Shown here piece after piece: positions 44,637 through 53,059 of a DNA stretch of 64,000 nt; the first letter of the stretch is position 1; every line of letters starts with the position of its first letter. Source of the stretch: Streptococcus iniae (GTDB lineage Bacteria; Bacillota; Bacilli; Lactobacillales; Streptococcaceae); contig NZ_CP132230.1 of assembly GCF_030732225.1 (NCBI RefSeq), forward strand, positions 1,268,001-1,332,000, given 5' to 3'. Made by a program: the position numbers and the translations under genes. Under the pieces are notes generated by a model. That model saw only the letters and a program-made list of their open reading frames with translations, did not search any database and was not told the origin of the DNA.

Positions 44637-44709
44637 AAAGAAGTTAGCCGTTCACATTTTTTCCATCATAAAAGACACAAATGGAAAAAGAACGCAATCT
44701 AACTTCTTT
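44637..44709 (-). terminator. Long composite hairpin after the flavodoxin gene
   Basis: Three nested stems in 73 bases: AAAGAAGTTAG with CTAACTTCTTT, CGTTC with GAACG, and TTTTTCCAT with ATGGAAAAA. On the minus strand it follows the flavodoxin stop by 14 bases and ends in TTCTTTT. It likely terminates or attenuates the flavodoxin transcript. Confidence 0.55.
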
Positions 44710-44723
44710 ATCTGACTATTCTA

Positions 44724-45176
44724 TTATGACAGACGATTAATAGCGTCTGACATTTCTGTTGCAAAGGTTTCTAAATGCTCAATATCTTCATCTTCTGCTG
44801 CTAAATCAACCTTGACCGAAGCAGCACCTTTACTTGCACCAGTTAAGACAAATTGCTCTTCAAATTCATCGACTGATTTACAGAAATAATCGTAAAAAGT
44901 ATCACCGGAACCGACAACACCAAAAACTTTTCCTGATAAATCTAAATCTTGTAAGTCTTCATAAAAATCGACGATTTCGTCTGGTAAATCACCATCACCA
45001 TAAGTATACGTTGCAACAATTGCCATATCAGCATCTTCAAAATCCGAAGCATCAACTGAGGTACATTCGTCAATTTCAACATCATGACCTAACTCTTGTA
45101 ACTTATTAGCTACAATATCAGCAATTTCTTCAGTATTTCCTGTCATGCTGGCATAAACGATTTTTGCTAATGCCAT
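44724..45176 (-). CDS. Flavodoxin
   Basis: A 150-aa FMN-binding electron carrier. The FMN-phosphate loop is SMTGNTEE at 10-17, with the aromatic loops around ATYTYGDGDLPD and GSGDTFYDYFC. I chose the ATG at 45176. A TTG 12 bases upstream overlaps the GGAGG ribosome site. The low pI and length are typical. The partner reductase is not in this window. Confidence 0.93.
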   Translation of the reverse strand: MALAKIVYASMTGNTEEIADIVANKLQELGHDVEIDECTSVDASDFEDADMAIVATYTYGDGDLPDEIVDFYEDLQDLDLSGKVFGVVGSGDTFYDYFCKSVDEFEEQFVLTGASKGAASVKVDLAAEDEDIEHLETFATEMSDAINRLS

Positions 45177-45243
45177 AATTTCCTCCAAAAATAACTAAAC
45201 TTCATTCATTTTACCATATTTTCTTAGGAAAATCACTAGTAAA

Positions 45244-46263
45244 TCACAGATAGTTCTGATAGTTTTCTGCTAATTTCGCTAAAAGCACCGCTTTTTCATC
45301 AGAAGATGCAAAAGAAGCATGGATAGCATCTTGATTATGCTTGTAAAAGTCTAGAGCTGAGCTTTTAAAATACTCATGGTATAGCTGATACTCTTTTGTT
45401 AAATTAGTATCTGATACCGTTCTGTTATCAGTATTTATTGATAATTTTGCACCAGCATTTTTCAAGAAAAGGTAGGGGAATTCATCAATTGTTCTTGCAG
45501 CTTTTGTTTGTAAATTACTTGTTAAACAGAGTTCAGCTGTGACATCATGTGCAATAAATTGCTCTAAAAGAACTTGATTGTTGCAAATTGCTGTCGTGTG
45601 TCCTAAACGTTTGATCCCTAAATCAATGGCTTGTTCAATATAATTTGGACAACCACACTCACCAGCATGAAGGGTGAAGGGTAGTCCTAAAGCCTGCGTT
45701 TCTTTAATCAGAGTTTCCAGATGGTGTGGGGGAAAATCAAGTTCGTTCCCAGCAAAATCAAACCCAACCAAGCCTCGGTGAGCCCAAGAAATAACATCAT
45801 TAAAAATGGATTGGCTAACTGCTAATGACGACTGTCTCAAGCCACAAACAATAGCTTTTGCAACAATTCCAAATTCATCTTGTGCTCTATTTAAACCATC
45901 TAAAACGGCTTCAACAACTTGATTAGCACTTAAGCCTTGGTGCATTGACAATTCTGGAGCAAAACGAATTTCAGTATAAATAACATTTTCTAAGGCAGCT
46001 GTTTTTGCGACATCGTAAGCTGCTAATCTCAAAGCATCTTGCGTTTGAAGTAAGGGAGTAATAAAATCAAAAGTCTTAAGATAATCCATTAAGCACTCTG
46101 CTGAAGGTGGTGCTGTAACAAGTTTTTTTAAATCACGGTCATCATCTGGGATATCAATTCCAGCCATATCGGCCAGTTTACGAATAGCCTCTAAAGATAA
46201 TGATCCATCTAAATGACAGTGTAATTCCGTTTTAGCTAAATTGTGAAACAGCTTGTTTTCCAT
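45244..46263 (-). CDS. add: Adenosine deaminase
   Basis: Converts adenosine to inosine in purine salvage. The 339-aa amidohydrolase has the metal ligands H15 and H17 in ELHCHLDGS, the catalytic part TLHAGECG, and the C-terminal INTDN aspartate pair. It has its own promoter (46291-46318) and is divergent from the YghU-like gene. Length and motifs are complete. Confidence 0.95.
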   Translation of the reverse strand: MENKLFHNLAKTELHCHLDGSLSLEAIRKLADMAGIDIPDDDRDLKKLVTAPPSAECLMDYLKTFDFITPLLQTQDALRLAAYDVAKTAALENVIYTEIRFAPELSMHQGLSANQVVEAVLDGLNRAQDEFGIVAKAIVCGLRQSSLAVSQSIFNDVISWAHRGLVGFDFAGNELDFPPHHLETLIKETQALGLPFTLHAGECGCPNYIEQAIDLGIKRLGHTTAICNNQVLLEQFIAHDVTAELCLTSNLQTKAARTIDEFPYLFLKNAGAKLSINTDNRTVSDTNLTKEYQLYHEYFKSSALDFYKHNQDAIHASFASSDEKAVLLAKLAENYQNYL

Positions 46264-46290
46264 GAAACACCTCGTGAATTTATTTTAAAT

Positions 46291-46318
46291 ATCATAACAA
46301 ATTTTCCTTTAAAATCAA
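46291..46318 (-). promoter_or_regulatory. Promoter of add
   Basis: Minus-strand TTGATT (46313-46318), a 16-base spacer and TATGAT (46291-46296). Confidence 0.6.
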
Positions 46319-46513
46319 GAGGTTTTTGGCGTTTTTTGAAATAAAGTTTGTTATTTGTGCAAAAAATAAATATTATCGTTTTGAAAAAGAAAACAAGGTG
46401 ACTATGGCCGAACATTAATTGTTTTTATAAAGATAATATCTGTGGTTATATAGTTTGTTTTTTCCATTTCTGTTTGTTATGATGGCACTATAAACATCTT
46501 GAGGAGGTTTCTT

Positions 46514-47290
46514 ATGACAAACTATAACATTCCTGAAGTTTGGATAAATACTACAAATCCTTCAGCTTTAAACCAAGACAAAGCAGGGAGCCGATTCCAA
46601 CAAAAACTTCCCAAAGGAGAAGCTATCTTTCAACTCTACACATTAGCCACTCCTAATGGGATTAAGCCGATTATTCTCTTAGAAGAACTCAAAGAAGCTG
46701 GTATTCTAACGGTTGACTATGATTTATTCAAAATAGACATCACCAAAGGGCAACAGTTTGGCAGTGATTTTGTTGCTATTAACCCTAATTCAAAAATTCC
46801 TGCTATGATTGATCAGTCAAACCAAGACCTTGCTGTTTTTGAATCAGCAAATATACTACTTTATTTAGCTGAAAAATACCATTTTCTGCTAGGAGAAACC
46901 CTCAAAGAAAGAACCCAAATCTTAAATTGGCTGTTTTGGCAAACCGGGGCTGCTCCATTTCTTGGAGGTGGCTTTGGACATTTCTTCCATTATGCACCTG
47001 AAAAATTAGAGTACCCAATTGACCGCTATACTATGGAAACCAAGCGACAACTGGACTTACTTGATAAGGAACTAAGTCGCAAAGCCTATATTTGTGGAGA
47101 TTCTTATAGTATCGCTGATATTGCCATTTGGTCTTGGTATGGCCAGTTGGTGCTTGACCGGCTTTACCCTAATGCTGCCGTATTCCTTGATAGCGATCAC
47201 TATCAAGCAGTCAAACGTTGGGCAAATCACATTTTAGAGCGTCCTGCCGTTCAAAGAGCATTAGCTGCTAGCTATCAATCCATCACTTAA
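46514..47290 (+). CDS. yghU: YghU-like glutathione transferase / disulfide-bond oxidoreductase
   Basis: The 258-aa Nu-class GST-like protein. The segments LYTLATPNGIKP, NPNSKIPAMID, FESANILLYLAEK and FWQTGAAPFLGGGFGHFFHYAPEK closely follow E. coli YghU, which reduces organic peroxides and disulfides with glutathione. The ATG at 46514 is preceded by a strong GAGGAGG. It is convergent with hisC and shares a terminator. The streptococcus would need glutathione by import or GshAB. Confidence 0.9.
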   Translation: MTNYNIPEVWINTTNPSALNQDKAGSRFQQKLPKGEAIFQLYTLATPNGIKPIILLEELKEAGILTVDYDLFKIDITKGQQFGSDFVAINPNSKIPAMIDQSNQDLAVFESANILLYLAEKYHFLLGETLKERTQILNWLFWQTGAAPFLGGGFGHFFHYAPEKLEYPIDRYTMETKRQLDLLDKELSRKAYICGDSYSIADIAIWSWYGQLVLDRLYPNAAVFLDSDHYQAVKRWANHILERPAVQRALAASYQSIT

Positions 47291-47308
47291 AACATCCAAA
47301 AAGGCCTC

Positions 47309-47346
47309 AAGGCTTTAAGAATGGGAGACCAATCTTAAAGCCTTAA
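47309..47346. terminator. Bidirectional terminator between yghU and hisC
   Basis: Stem AAGGCTTTAAGA (47309-47320) with TCTTAAAGCCTT (47333-47344), with T runs on both sides. Confidence 0.85.
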
Positions 47347-47348
47347 GG

Positions 47349-48404
47349 CTATTTTTTGAGTGTCATTTTTTTCAAATGATTAAGAAGAATTTCCATGTCT
47401 TGTTGACTACCAATTGAAATTCTTAAATAATCCGTAATCATTGAAATATCAGGATAATGTCTTACAAGAATATTTTCTTTCTTAAGAAGTTGCAAAAGTT
47501 GCTCTGCTTTAATCTTATTAGGTTTAACAAGTAAGAAATTGGTAACACTTGGAATAACGTCATAACCCAGTTTAACTAATTCCTTTGAAAACCAATCCCT
47601 GGTCTGACAAATACGGCTAATCGTCTCTTGATAATAGGCCCAATCTTTAATGGCTTCAGTCGCAAGTACTTCTGCAATACTATCAATATTATAAGGATTA
47701 ACAGAATCTTTCACTGCGTTCATCAGCTGGATAATTTCAGGATGACCAATCCCGTAACCAACACGTAAGCCCGCTAAAGAAGCATCTTTAGAAAAAGTCC
47801 TAACAATGAAAAGGTTTTTGTATTTTGGTAAAAGTTCTAAAGCAGATTGACCACCAAAATTGATATAGGCCTCATCCACAATAACCATAACATTAGGATT
47901 TGCCTTGATGATATCCTCAATCTCCGATAAGGGTTTAAAAATACCTGTTGGAGCATTTGGATTGACCAATACAATCCCACCGTTTTCTTTTTGATAATCT
48001 TTTGTTTTGATAGTGAAATCATCTGCTAATGCTACTTCTTGATAAGGAATATGGTAAAGTTCAGCTAAAACTTTATAAAAACCATAGGTTACATCCGCAA
48101 AAAGTAAAGGCGCTTGATTATTAAAGAATGCTAGAAAGGCCATAGCAAGCACTTCATCACTACCACTTCCCATAATCAACATCTCTTTTGACACACCAAG
48201 GTGTTCTGCGACAGCCTCTTTTAGAGCTGTCTGATCAACTGGTGAATATTTTCGGAGTTGACTATAATCAAATGCTTTTAAGGCTTCTTCAACCTTAGGA
48301 CTTGGTGGAAAAGGGTTTTCATTGGTATTAAGTTTTATAGTGTTTGCATTTTTGGCTGGCTCGCCTGGAATATATGGAGCCATCTGTCTTAGACCTTGAA
48401 TCAT
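47349..48404 (-). CDS. hisC: Histidinol-phosphate aminotransferase family protein
   Basis: A 351-aa class I/II PLP enzyme. The PLP lysine is K206 in TFSKDASLAGLRVGYG, and the substrate-side NENPFPPSP is conserved. No other his genes are nearby, so it may serve aromatic amino-acid transamination or another role. It lies 19 bp after a substrate-binding lipoprotein gene, with which it forms an operon. Confidence 0.88.
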   Translation of the reverse strand: MIQGLRQMAPYIPGEPAKNANTIKLNTNENPFPPSPKVEEALKAFDYSQLRKYSPVDQTALKEAVAEHLGVSKEMLIMGSGSDEVLAMAFLAFFNNQAPLLFADVTYGFYKVLAELYHIPYQEVALADDFTIKTKDYQKENGGIVLVNPNAPTGIFKPLSEIEDIIKANPNVMVIVDEAYINFGGQSALELLPKYKNLFIVRTFSKDASLAGLRVGYGIGHPEIIQLMNAVKDSVNPYNIDSIAEVLATEAIKDWAYYQETISRICQTRDWFSKELVKLGYDVIPSVTNFLLVKPNKIKAEQLLQLLKKENILVRHYPDISMITDYLRISIGSQQDMEILLNHLKKMTLKK

Positions 48405-48423
48405 ATCAACCTCGTTTTATACC

Positions 48424-49221
48424 TTATTTTGCCTCTGTGTAAGTTGCCGATTTATCAATATAAGATTTGTAAGTGTCACCCTTAACTTTTTTAACAACCT
48501 GATTAATTGTTTTTTGAAGTTTTGGACTGTTCTTAGGCATTGCAACGACTTTTGAATCTGCATTATTTGTTTTAAAAGTGTAATCAACAATAACCAAATC
48601 ACTATTTTGAGCAATATATCCTGCAGCAACTGGACCATCCATTGTAGCTGCATCAAGTTGACCATGTTTCAATTCATTAATCACTTCACCCATTTCTGTT
48701 AAACTAACAATTTGAGAGTCTTTCAACTGTGTTTTAGCTAAGTTTTCTTGAATGGTTGCTTTTTGAGCACCAACTTTTTTGCCTGCCAGTGCTTGCATAT
48801 CTTTTAACTTAGCAGCATCACTTTTCTTAACCACAATGGCATTTTCCGTATCGTAATATGATTCTGAAAAATCATAAACTTTCGCACGTTCTTTAGTGTA
48901 TGAAATCCCAGAAATAGCAATGTCTGCTTTTTTTGATTGTAAACTTGATAAAACATTATTAAAACTCATCGGTGATAGTTTCAATTTTACACCTAATTGG
49001 TCCGCAATATCTTGTGCTAACATGATATCTGAACCTACAATGGTATTTTTCCCATCTTTCAAGGTTTGAAATTCAAAAGGGGCGTAATCAGGACTAAGAG
49101 CAACCACCAAGGTCCCTTTATCCTTGACCTTGTCTTGCGTGTCTTTAGCTGTTGTTCCACATGCAGTAAGTGAGAACAGTGCTAGAAGACTAGCTACTGT
49201 TACTAAATATTTCTTTTTCAT
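48424..49221 (-). CDS. Amino-acid ABC transporter substrate-binding lipoprotein
   Basis: The 265-aa protein has a signal peptide and lipobox LTAC, with the lipidated C21. The SBP family 3 fold follows, with the opening VVALSPDYAPFEF and the DIMLAQDIADQLG hinge segment. A partner permease or ATPase is not encoded nearby. It may work with a transporter elsewhere. A consensus promoter with an overlapping palindrome precedes it, and hisC is downstream. Confidence 0.9.
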   Translation of the reverse strand: MKKKYLVTVASLLALFSLTACGTTAKDTQDKVKDKGTLVVALSPDYAPFEFQTLKDGKNTIVGSDIMLAQDIADQLGVKLKLSPMSFNNVLSSLQSKKADIAISGISYTKERAKVYDFSESYYDTENAIVVKKSDAAKLKDMQALAGKKVGAQKATIQENLAKTQLKDSQIVSLTEMGEVINELKHGQLDAATMDGPVAAGYIAQNSDLVIVDYTFKTNNADSKVVAMPKNSPKLQKTINQVVKKVKGDTYKSYIDKSATYTEAK

Positions 49222-49251
49222 AAATCATTTCTCCTTAAGTAATTGACTCTT

Positions 49252-49280
49252 ATAATATAACATAAATATTCACTTGTCAA
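49252..49280 (-). promoter_or_regulatory. Promoter of the binding-protein/hisC operon
   Basis: Minus-strand TTGACA (49275-49280), a 17-base spacer and TATTAT (49252-49257). Confidence 0.8.
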
Positions 49281-49298
49281 GTGCAATTTGAATATTTA
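49263..49298. promoter_or_regulatory. Palindrome over the -35 box of the binding-protein promoter
   Basis: Outer arms TAAATATTCA (49263-49272) and TGAATATTTA (49289-49298) around an inner CACTTG-T-CAAGTG (49271-49283). It covers the -35 hexamer, which suits a repressor operator. I do not recognise the regulator. Confidence 0.5.
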
Positions 49299-49322
49299 TA
49301 CCATTTCCCCAAAAGCTATTTC

Positions 49323-49350
49323 TTTGCAACATTTTCTTTTATGTTATAAT
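49323..49350 (+). promoter_or_regulatory. Promoter of the elaA-DHH operon
   Basis: TTTGCA (49323-49328), a 16-base spacer and TATAAT (49345-49350) with a TG extension. Confidence 0.65.
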
Positions 49351-49387
49351 AAAGTCATTAACAGCCATAGACAGTGAGGATTACCTT

Positions 49388-49819
49388 ATGTGGACCATTA
49401 AAACTTTTCAAGAATTAACCACTGAAGAACTTTTTCATATTTTAAAAGCAAGGGTTGACGTTTTTGTTGTTGAGCAAGCTTGTGCTTATCCAGAAATTGA
49501 TGACTTGGACAAAGATTCCTATCACTTATTTCATACAAATAACAAGCAGCAATTAGACGCTTACTGCCGTTTAATACCATCAGACAAGCTTATTAAATTA
49601 GGTCGTGTCTTAACTAGCAAAACAAGTCGTAAAACAGGATTAGGACGCCAACTTGTTGAGCAAGCTCTTGGTTTTTGTTTGCAACATTATCCTGATTTAC
49701 CAGTTTATGCTCAAGCCCAAGCACATTTGCAAAACTTTTATGCATCATTTGGTTTCAAAGCCACTTCTAATGTCTATTTAGAAGATGACATCCCTCATAT
49801 TGATATGATTAAAAAATAA
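49388..49819 (+). CDS. GNAT acetyltransferase, ElaA family
   Basis: A 143-aa ElaA-like GNAT protein. The opening LTTEELFHILKARVDVFVVEQACAYPEIDDLD is typical of ElaA. The acetyl-CoA loop lies in RKTGLGRQLVEQAL, and YASFGFKA follows. The substrate is unknown. The ATG is preceded by GTGAGGA. It lies 9 bp before the DHH gene and is co-transcribed. Confidence 0.9.
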   Translation: MWTIKTFQELTTEELFHILKARVDVFVVEQACAYPEIDDLDKDSYHLFHTNNKQQLDAYCRLIPSDKLIKLGRVLTSKTSRKTGLGRQLVEQALGFCLQHYPDLPVYAQAQAHLQNFYASFGFKATSNVYLEDDIPHIDMIKK

Positions 49820-49828
49820 AGGAATACC

Positions 49829-50770
49829 ATGACATTATACACAGAAATCTTACACAAAATTCAAGAATACCAAACAATTATTATCCATCGCCATAAAAAT
49901 CCTGATCCAGACGCACTTGGAAGTCAGGCTGGTTTAAAAGAAATTATTCAACACAATTTTCCAGATAAAAGGGTTTTGATGACGGGATACAATGAACCTA
50001 GCTTGTCCTGGATTTCTTTAATGGATGATGTCACTGATGCAGATTATTCTGGAGCTTTAGTGATTGTAACTGATACAGCTAACAGACCACGGATTGATGA
50101 CCAGCGTTACCTTAATGGTGACTTCATGATTAAAATTGATCACCATCCCAATGATGATGTCTATGGGGATATTTGCCTTGTTGATACCTCTGCATCAAGT
50201 GCTAGTGAAATCATTGCAGATTTGGCATTTGATCAAGAGCTAAACCTATCAGCAAAAGCTGCACAATACCTCTACACTGGAATCGTTGGTGACACTGGCC
50301 GTTTTCTCTATCCAGCTACAACAAGTAAAACCTTGATGATTGCTAGCAAACTAAGAAACTATAATTTTGATTTTTCAGCTATTGCCCGTCAAATGGATTC
50401 CTTTTCATTTAAAATTGCTAAATTACAAGGCTATGTCTTCGATCATTTAGAGGTGGATGACAATGGTGCTGCTCGTGTTGTCATTACACAAGATATTTTA
50501 AAGCAATATGATGTTTCTGATGCTGAGAGTTCAGCAATTGTTGGCACTCCGGGTAAAATTGATTTGGTTCAAGCTTGGGCTATTTTTGTGGAACAAGCTG
50601 ATGGGCACTATAGAGTCCGTATGCGCAGTAAATTTAAGGTCATCAACACCATTGCCAAACGACATGCTGGCGGTGGGCATCCTTTAGCCAGTGGCGCCAA
50701 TTCATATAGCCTTGAAGAAAATGAGCAAATCTATCAAGAAATCAAAGCCCTAATGGCCAGTGATAAATAA
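49829..50770 (+). CDS. DHH-family phosphoesterase, NrnA-like
   Basis: The 313-aa DHH/DHHA1 protein has motif I NPDPDALGS (N24 to D28), motif DHH at 104-106 and the C-terminal DHHA1 loop GGGHPLASGA. NrnA members degrade nano-RNA and/or pAp; some in streptococci (Pde2) cleave pApA from cyclic-di-AMP. The lack of a membrane or GGDEF part excludes GdpP. The stop codon lies inside the target duplication of the next insertion sequence, yet the frame is complete. Confidence 0.9.
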   Translation: MTLYTEILHKIQEYQTIIIHRHKNPDPDALGSQAGLKEIIQHNFPDKRVLMTGYNEPSLSWISLMDDVTDADYSGALVIVTDTANRPRIDDQRYLNGDFMIKIDHHPNDDVYGDICLVDTSASSASEIIADLAFDQELNLSAKAAQYLYTGIVGDTGRFLYPATTSKTLMIASKLRNYNFDFSAIARQMDSFSFKIAKLQGYVFDHLEVDDNGAARVVITQDILKQYDVSDAESSAIVGTPGKIDLVQAWAIFVEQADGHYRVRMRSKFKVINTIAKRHAGGGHPLASGANSYSLEENEQIYQEIKALMASDK

Positions 50771-50771
50771 T
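50760..50771 (+). repeat. Left target-site duplication of the IS30-type remnant
   Basis: GTGATAAATAAT, identical to 52578-52589 and directly flanking the element. It includes the stop codon of the DHH gene. Confidence 0.7.
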
Positions 50772-50884
50772 GCTAAATTCTCAAAGTAAGTTCCACCTCT
50801 AGTAGAAATGGAATTTAGTCTGATAAAAACCAATAAAAACTGAAAAGGCAACACTTTTCTGTACAACATTTATAAAGTGTTTTT

Positions 50885-51664
50885 CTAGGCAATTAATCTT
50901 TTAGTCATTGGTGTTTGGTAGTTGAGACTACCATGAATGCGGTGGTAATTCCACCAATGAACATAGTCTTTAGTCTTAAGAACTAGTTCTTCCAGCGATT
51001 GAAAGGTTTCTTGATAAACAAATTCAATTTTGAAAGCACGATACGTACTTTCAGCTACGGCATTGTCATAAGGACAACCAGCCTGACTAAGCGAACGTGT
51101 GATTCCAAAGGCTTCCAATATTTCATCAATTAACTGATTATCAAACTCTTTGCCACGATCTGAATGGAACATCTTGACTTTGGTCAGGGCGTAAGGGATG
51201 CTTTGTATGGCTTGCTTAACGAGTTCAGCGGTCTTGTGCCAACCAAGAGACAGGCCGATGATTTCACGGTTGTATAGGTCAATGATGAGGCAAACATAAG
51301 CCCAACGATTGCCTACACGAACATAGGTTAAGTCAGTGACTAAGGCTTGTAGTGGTCTTTCTTGCTTAAACTGCCTGTCTAAGTGGTTGGGAATAGGGGC
51401 TTCATTCTTGCCTCTAGAATGTGGTTTGAAGGTGGCTTTCTGATAAACAGAAACCAAATTGAGTCGCTTCATAATGCGTCGAATCCGACGCCGTGAAAGT
51501 GTGATACCTTCGTTATTCAAGCATATTTTGATTTTTCTGGATCCGTATCTGGACTCGCTCTCGAGGAAAATTCTTTTAATAGTTTCTTCAAACTCCGTTT
51601 CAGATACTGACTCCACGGCTTGATAGTAATAACTTGAGCGTGGCATATTCAGCCAGCGACACAT
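50885..51664 (-). CDS. IS3-family transposase OrfB (catalytic part)
   Basis: The 259 aa listed start at an internal ATG (MCRWLNMPRSSYYY). It carries the rve-type DDE core: LVTDLTYV with the first Asp, FHSDRGKEFD with the second, and the Glu in DNAVAESTYRAFK. The frame is open further upstream into orfA. It is most likely made as an OrfAB fusion by -1 frameshifting rather than from this ATG. Confidence 0.9.
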   Translation of the reverse strand: MCRWLNMPRSSYYYQAVESVSETEFEETIKRIFLESESRYGSRKIKICLNNEGITLSRRRIRRIMKRLNLVSVYQKATFKPHSRGKNEAPIPNHLDRQFKQERPLQALVTDLTYVRVGNRWAYVCLIIDLYNREIIGLSLGWHKTAELVKQAIQSIPYALTKVKMFHSDRGKEFDNQLIDEILEAFGITRSLSQAGCPYDNAVAESTYRAFKIEFVYQETFQSLEELVLKTKDYVHWWNYHRIHGSLNYQTPMTKRLIA

Positions 51665-51699
51665 CTTTGAAATGCTGTATTTAGCCTTATTAGCAGTGA

Positions 51700-51990
51700 T
51701 TATTTCCCTTTTTGTGCCATAATCACTGCCGCTTGCTTTAGGATATCTAATTGCATTTCGAGTTCTTTATTGTGTTTCCTGAGTTCAATTAGCTCCCGCT
51801 GTTCATCTGTCAGATTATCAACAGACTTGAATGAACCAGTTGTTTTGGCTTGTCTAACCCACTTATCGAAGGTGGAAGGGGTTAGCTCGTATTCCTTGAT
51901 GAGGCTGCTACGCTTTCTACCAGCATTGTAAAGGTCCACAATTTGTTGCTTAAAATCATCGGTGAAGTGACGACGTACTTTTCTAGACAT
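51700..51990 (-). CDS. IS3-family transposase OrfA (helix-turn-helix part)
   Basis: A 96-aa protein with a transposase_8-type HTH (about 8-55) and a leucine-zipper-like C-terminal helix. Near its end the codons CAA-AAA-GGG offer a run of five A (51709-51713). A -1 slip there continues into REIITANKAKYSISKMCRW and OrfB without a stop. This fits the known programmed frameshift of IS3 elements. Confidence 0.9.
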   Translation of the reverse strand: MSRKVRRHFTDDFKQQIVDLYNAGRKRSSLIKEYELTPSTFDKWVRQAKTTGSFKSVDNLTDEQRELIELRKHNKELEMQLDILKQAAVIMAQKGK

Positions 51991-52057
51991 GGTTTTTCTC
52001 CCGTTTTTCTTAAGTGTAGAACACTTTATAATTTCTGTCTAGTTTAGTGTAACCTAT

Positions 52058-52477
52058 TCAGAGGATATGATAGATACGTTGGCCCTTCTTGACCCCATTA
52101 GAAAGGACTCTATCTATTTTCCAGAAGGTCTCTTTGTTCAAAGGGATTCCTTCTCTAGATTCAACTAAAAGTTTTTCGTAGTTCCTTTGAGCTTGCTTAG
52201 CAAGATAGAAGGTCTTCTTGTAACCACAGTTGATCCTCCTCTTTGGACACCCATTACAAACATAGGGAGCTTTTCTTAGTAGCGGACAGTCTAGGCAGTC
52301 TTTGGTTGATTCTCTTAGTTGCTTATTTCGTTTGACTTCTTTTGCGATAGTAGTAGGGTGTTTCAGTAGATTAAGCCCGATGGCTTTAAAGGTTTCTCCT
52401 CTATCCAAACCAGATTGGATGTCATTACGGTCTGAGAGAGTTAGGTGTTTGTGTTTTGTCATGATGGATAAACTCAT
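52058..52477 (-). pseudogene. IS30-family transposase, N-terminal fragment
   Basis: Up to 139 aa (an internal ATG gives 134) matching the IS30 N-terminal HTH: HLTLSDRNDIQSGLDRGETFKAIG and a Cys-rich stretch CLDCPLLRKAPYVCNGCPKRRINC. It ends in a stop close to the IS3 junction, so the catalytic DDE part is lost. It cannot be active itself. Confidence 0.88.
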
Positions 52478-52577
52478 TTCTAATCCAAACGTCTCAGACT
52501 TAATTCCACCATAAAAATCCTTTTCACACTAACTTCCGGTTTTGGAGGGCAGACGGAACTTACTTTGAGAAATTACT

Positions 52578-52589
52578 GTGATAAATAAT
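52578..52589 (+). repeat. Right target-site duplication of the IS30-type remnant
   Basis: GTGATAAATAAT, identical to 50760-50771. Confidence 0.7.
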
Positions 52590-52612
52590 TTAGATAAAGT
52601 GGTCCAAAAGCC

Positions 52613-52641
52613 TTGTCAAATCCTTAATATTTTGTTAAACT
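52613..52641 (+). promoter_or_regulatory. Promoter of rpmE2
   Basis: TTGTCA (52613-52618), a 17-base spacer and TAAACT (52636-52641). Confidence 0.55.
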
Positions 52642-52698
52642 AATGAGGTTAATAACTATGGGACAAAAGTACCATGGCAGAAAGGAAATTATTTTAAG

Positions 52699-52959
52699 AT
52701 GAGAAAAGACATTCATCCAGATTATCGTCCAGTTGTATTTTTAGATACAACTACAGGTTACCAGTTCCTTAGCGGTTCTACTAAGAACAGCAAAGAAACT
52801 GTTGAGTTTGAAGGGGAAACTTACCCATTAATCCGTGTAGAAATTTCTTCAGATTCACACCCATTCTATACTGGACGTCAAAAATTCACTCAAGCAGACG
52901 GACGCGTGGATCGTTTCAACAAAAAATACGGTCTCAAAGACGAAAACGCTGCAAAATAA
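52699..52959 (+). CDS. rpmE2: 50S ribosomal protein L31, type B
   Basis: An 86-aa L31 of the zinc-independent (C-minus) type. It begins [16 protein letters not shown] and has the [18 protein letters not shown] core and the C-terminal [11 protein letters not shown]. No CxxC zinc motifs are present. In bacteria with two L31 forms, type B is often the zinc-starvation form; here it sits beside zinc-uptake gene adcA. I see no AdcR box at its promoter. Confidence 0.96.
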   Translation: MRKDIHPDYRPVVFLDTTTGYQFLSGSTKNSKETVEFEGETYPLIRVEISSDSHPFYTGRQKFTQADGRVDRFNKKYGLKDENAAK

Positions 52960-52972
52960 GCATGACATTATT

Positions 52973-53006
52973 AAACCACTTCTCCTTTGGAGAGGTGGTT
53001 TTTTTC
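52973..53006 (+). terminator. Terminator of rpmE2
   Basis: Stem AACCACTTCTCC / GGAGAGGTGGTT (one G-T pair) followed by seven T. Confidence 0.85.
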
Positions 53007-53019
53007 AAATTAAAACGTA

Positions 53020-53054
53020 AAAAAAATGAACAACCCTGAGGTTATTCATTTTTT
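53020..53054 (-). terminator. Terminator of adcA
   Basis: Minus-strand stem AAAAATGAA and AACC paired with GGTT and TTCATTTTT, then eight T, 5 bases after the adcA stop. Confidence 0.8.
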
Positions 53055-53059
53055 GATGC

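Larger units (their letters stand above)
50851..52050 (-). mobile_element. IS3-family insertion sequence (about 1.2 kb)
   Basis: Imperfect terminal inverted repeats of about 31 bp; the inner block TTATAAAGTGTT is perfect. It encodes OrfA and OrfB on the minus strand. No target duplication is visible (flanks GGCA and AACC), consistent with a deletion of adjacent IS30 DNA during or after insertion. Both orfs look intact. Confidence 0.85.
50772..52577 (-). mobile_element. IS30-family remnant, interrupted
   Basis: Bounded by imperfect inverted repeats of about 23 bp; the inner TTCTCAAAGTAAGTTCC (50778-50794) is perfectly repeated at 52555-52571. It keeps the N-terminal third of an IS30-type transposase at the right and about 79 bp at the left. 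An IS3-family element occupies 50851-52050, replacing the rest. The 12-bp direct repeats outside show it arrived by transposition. Confidence 0.8.
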
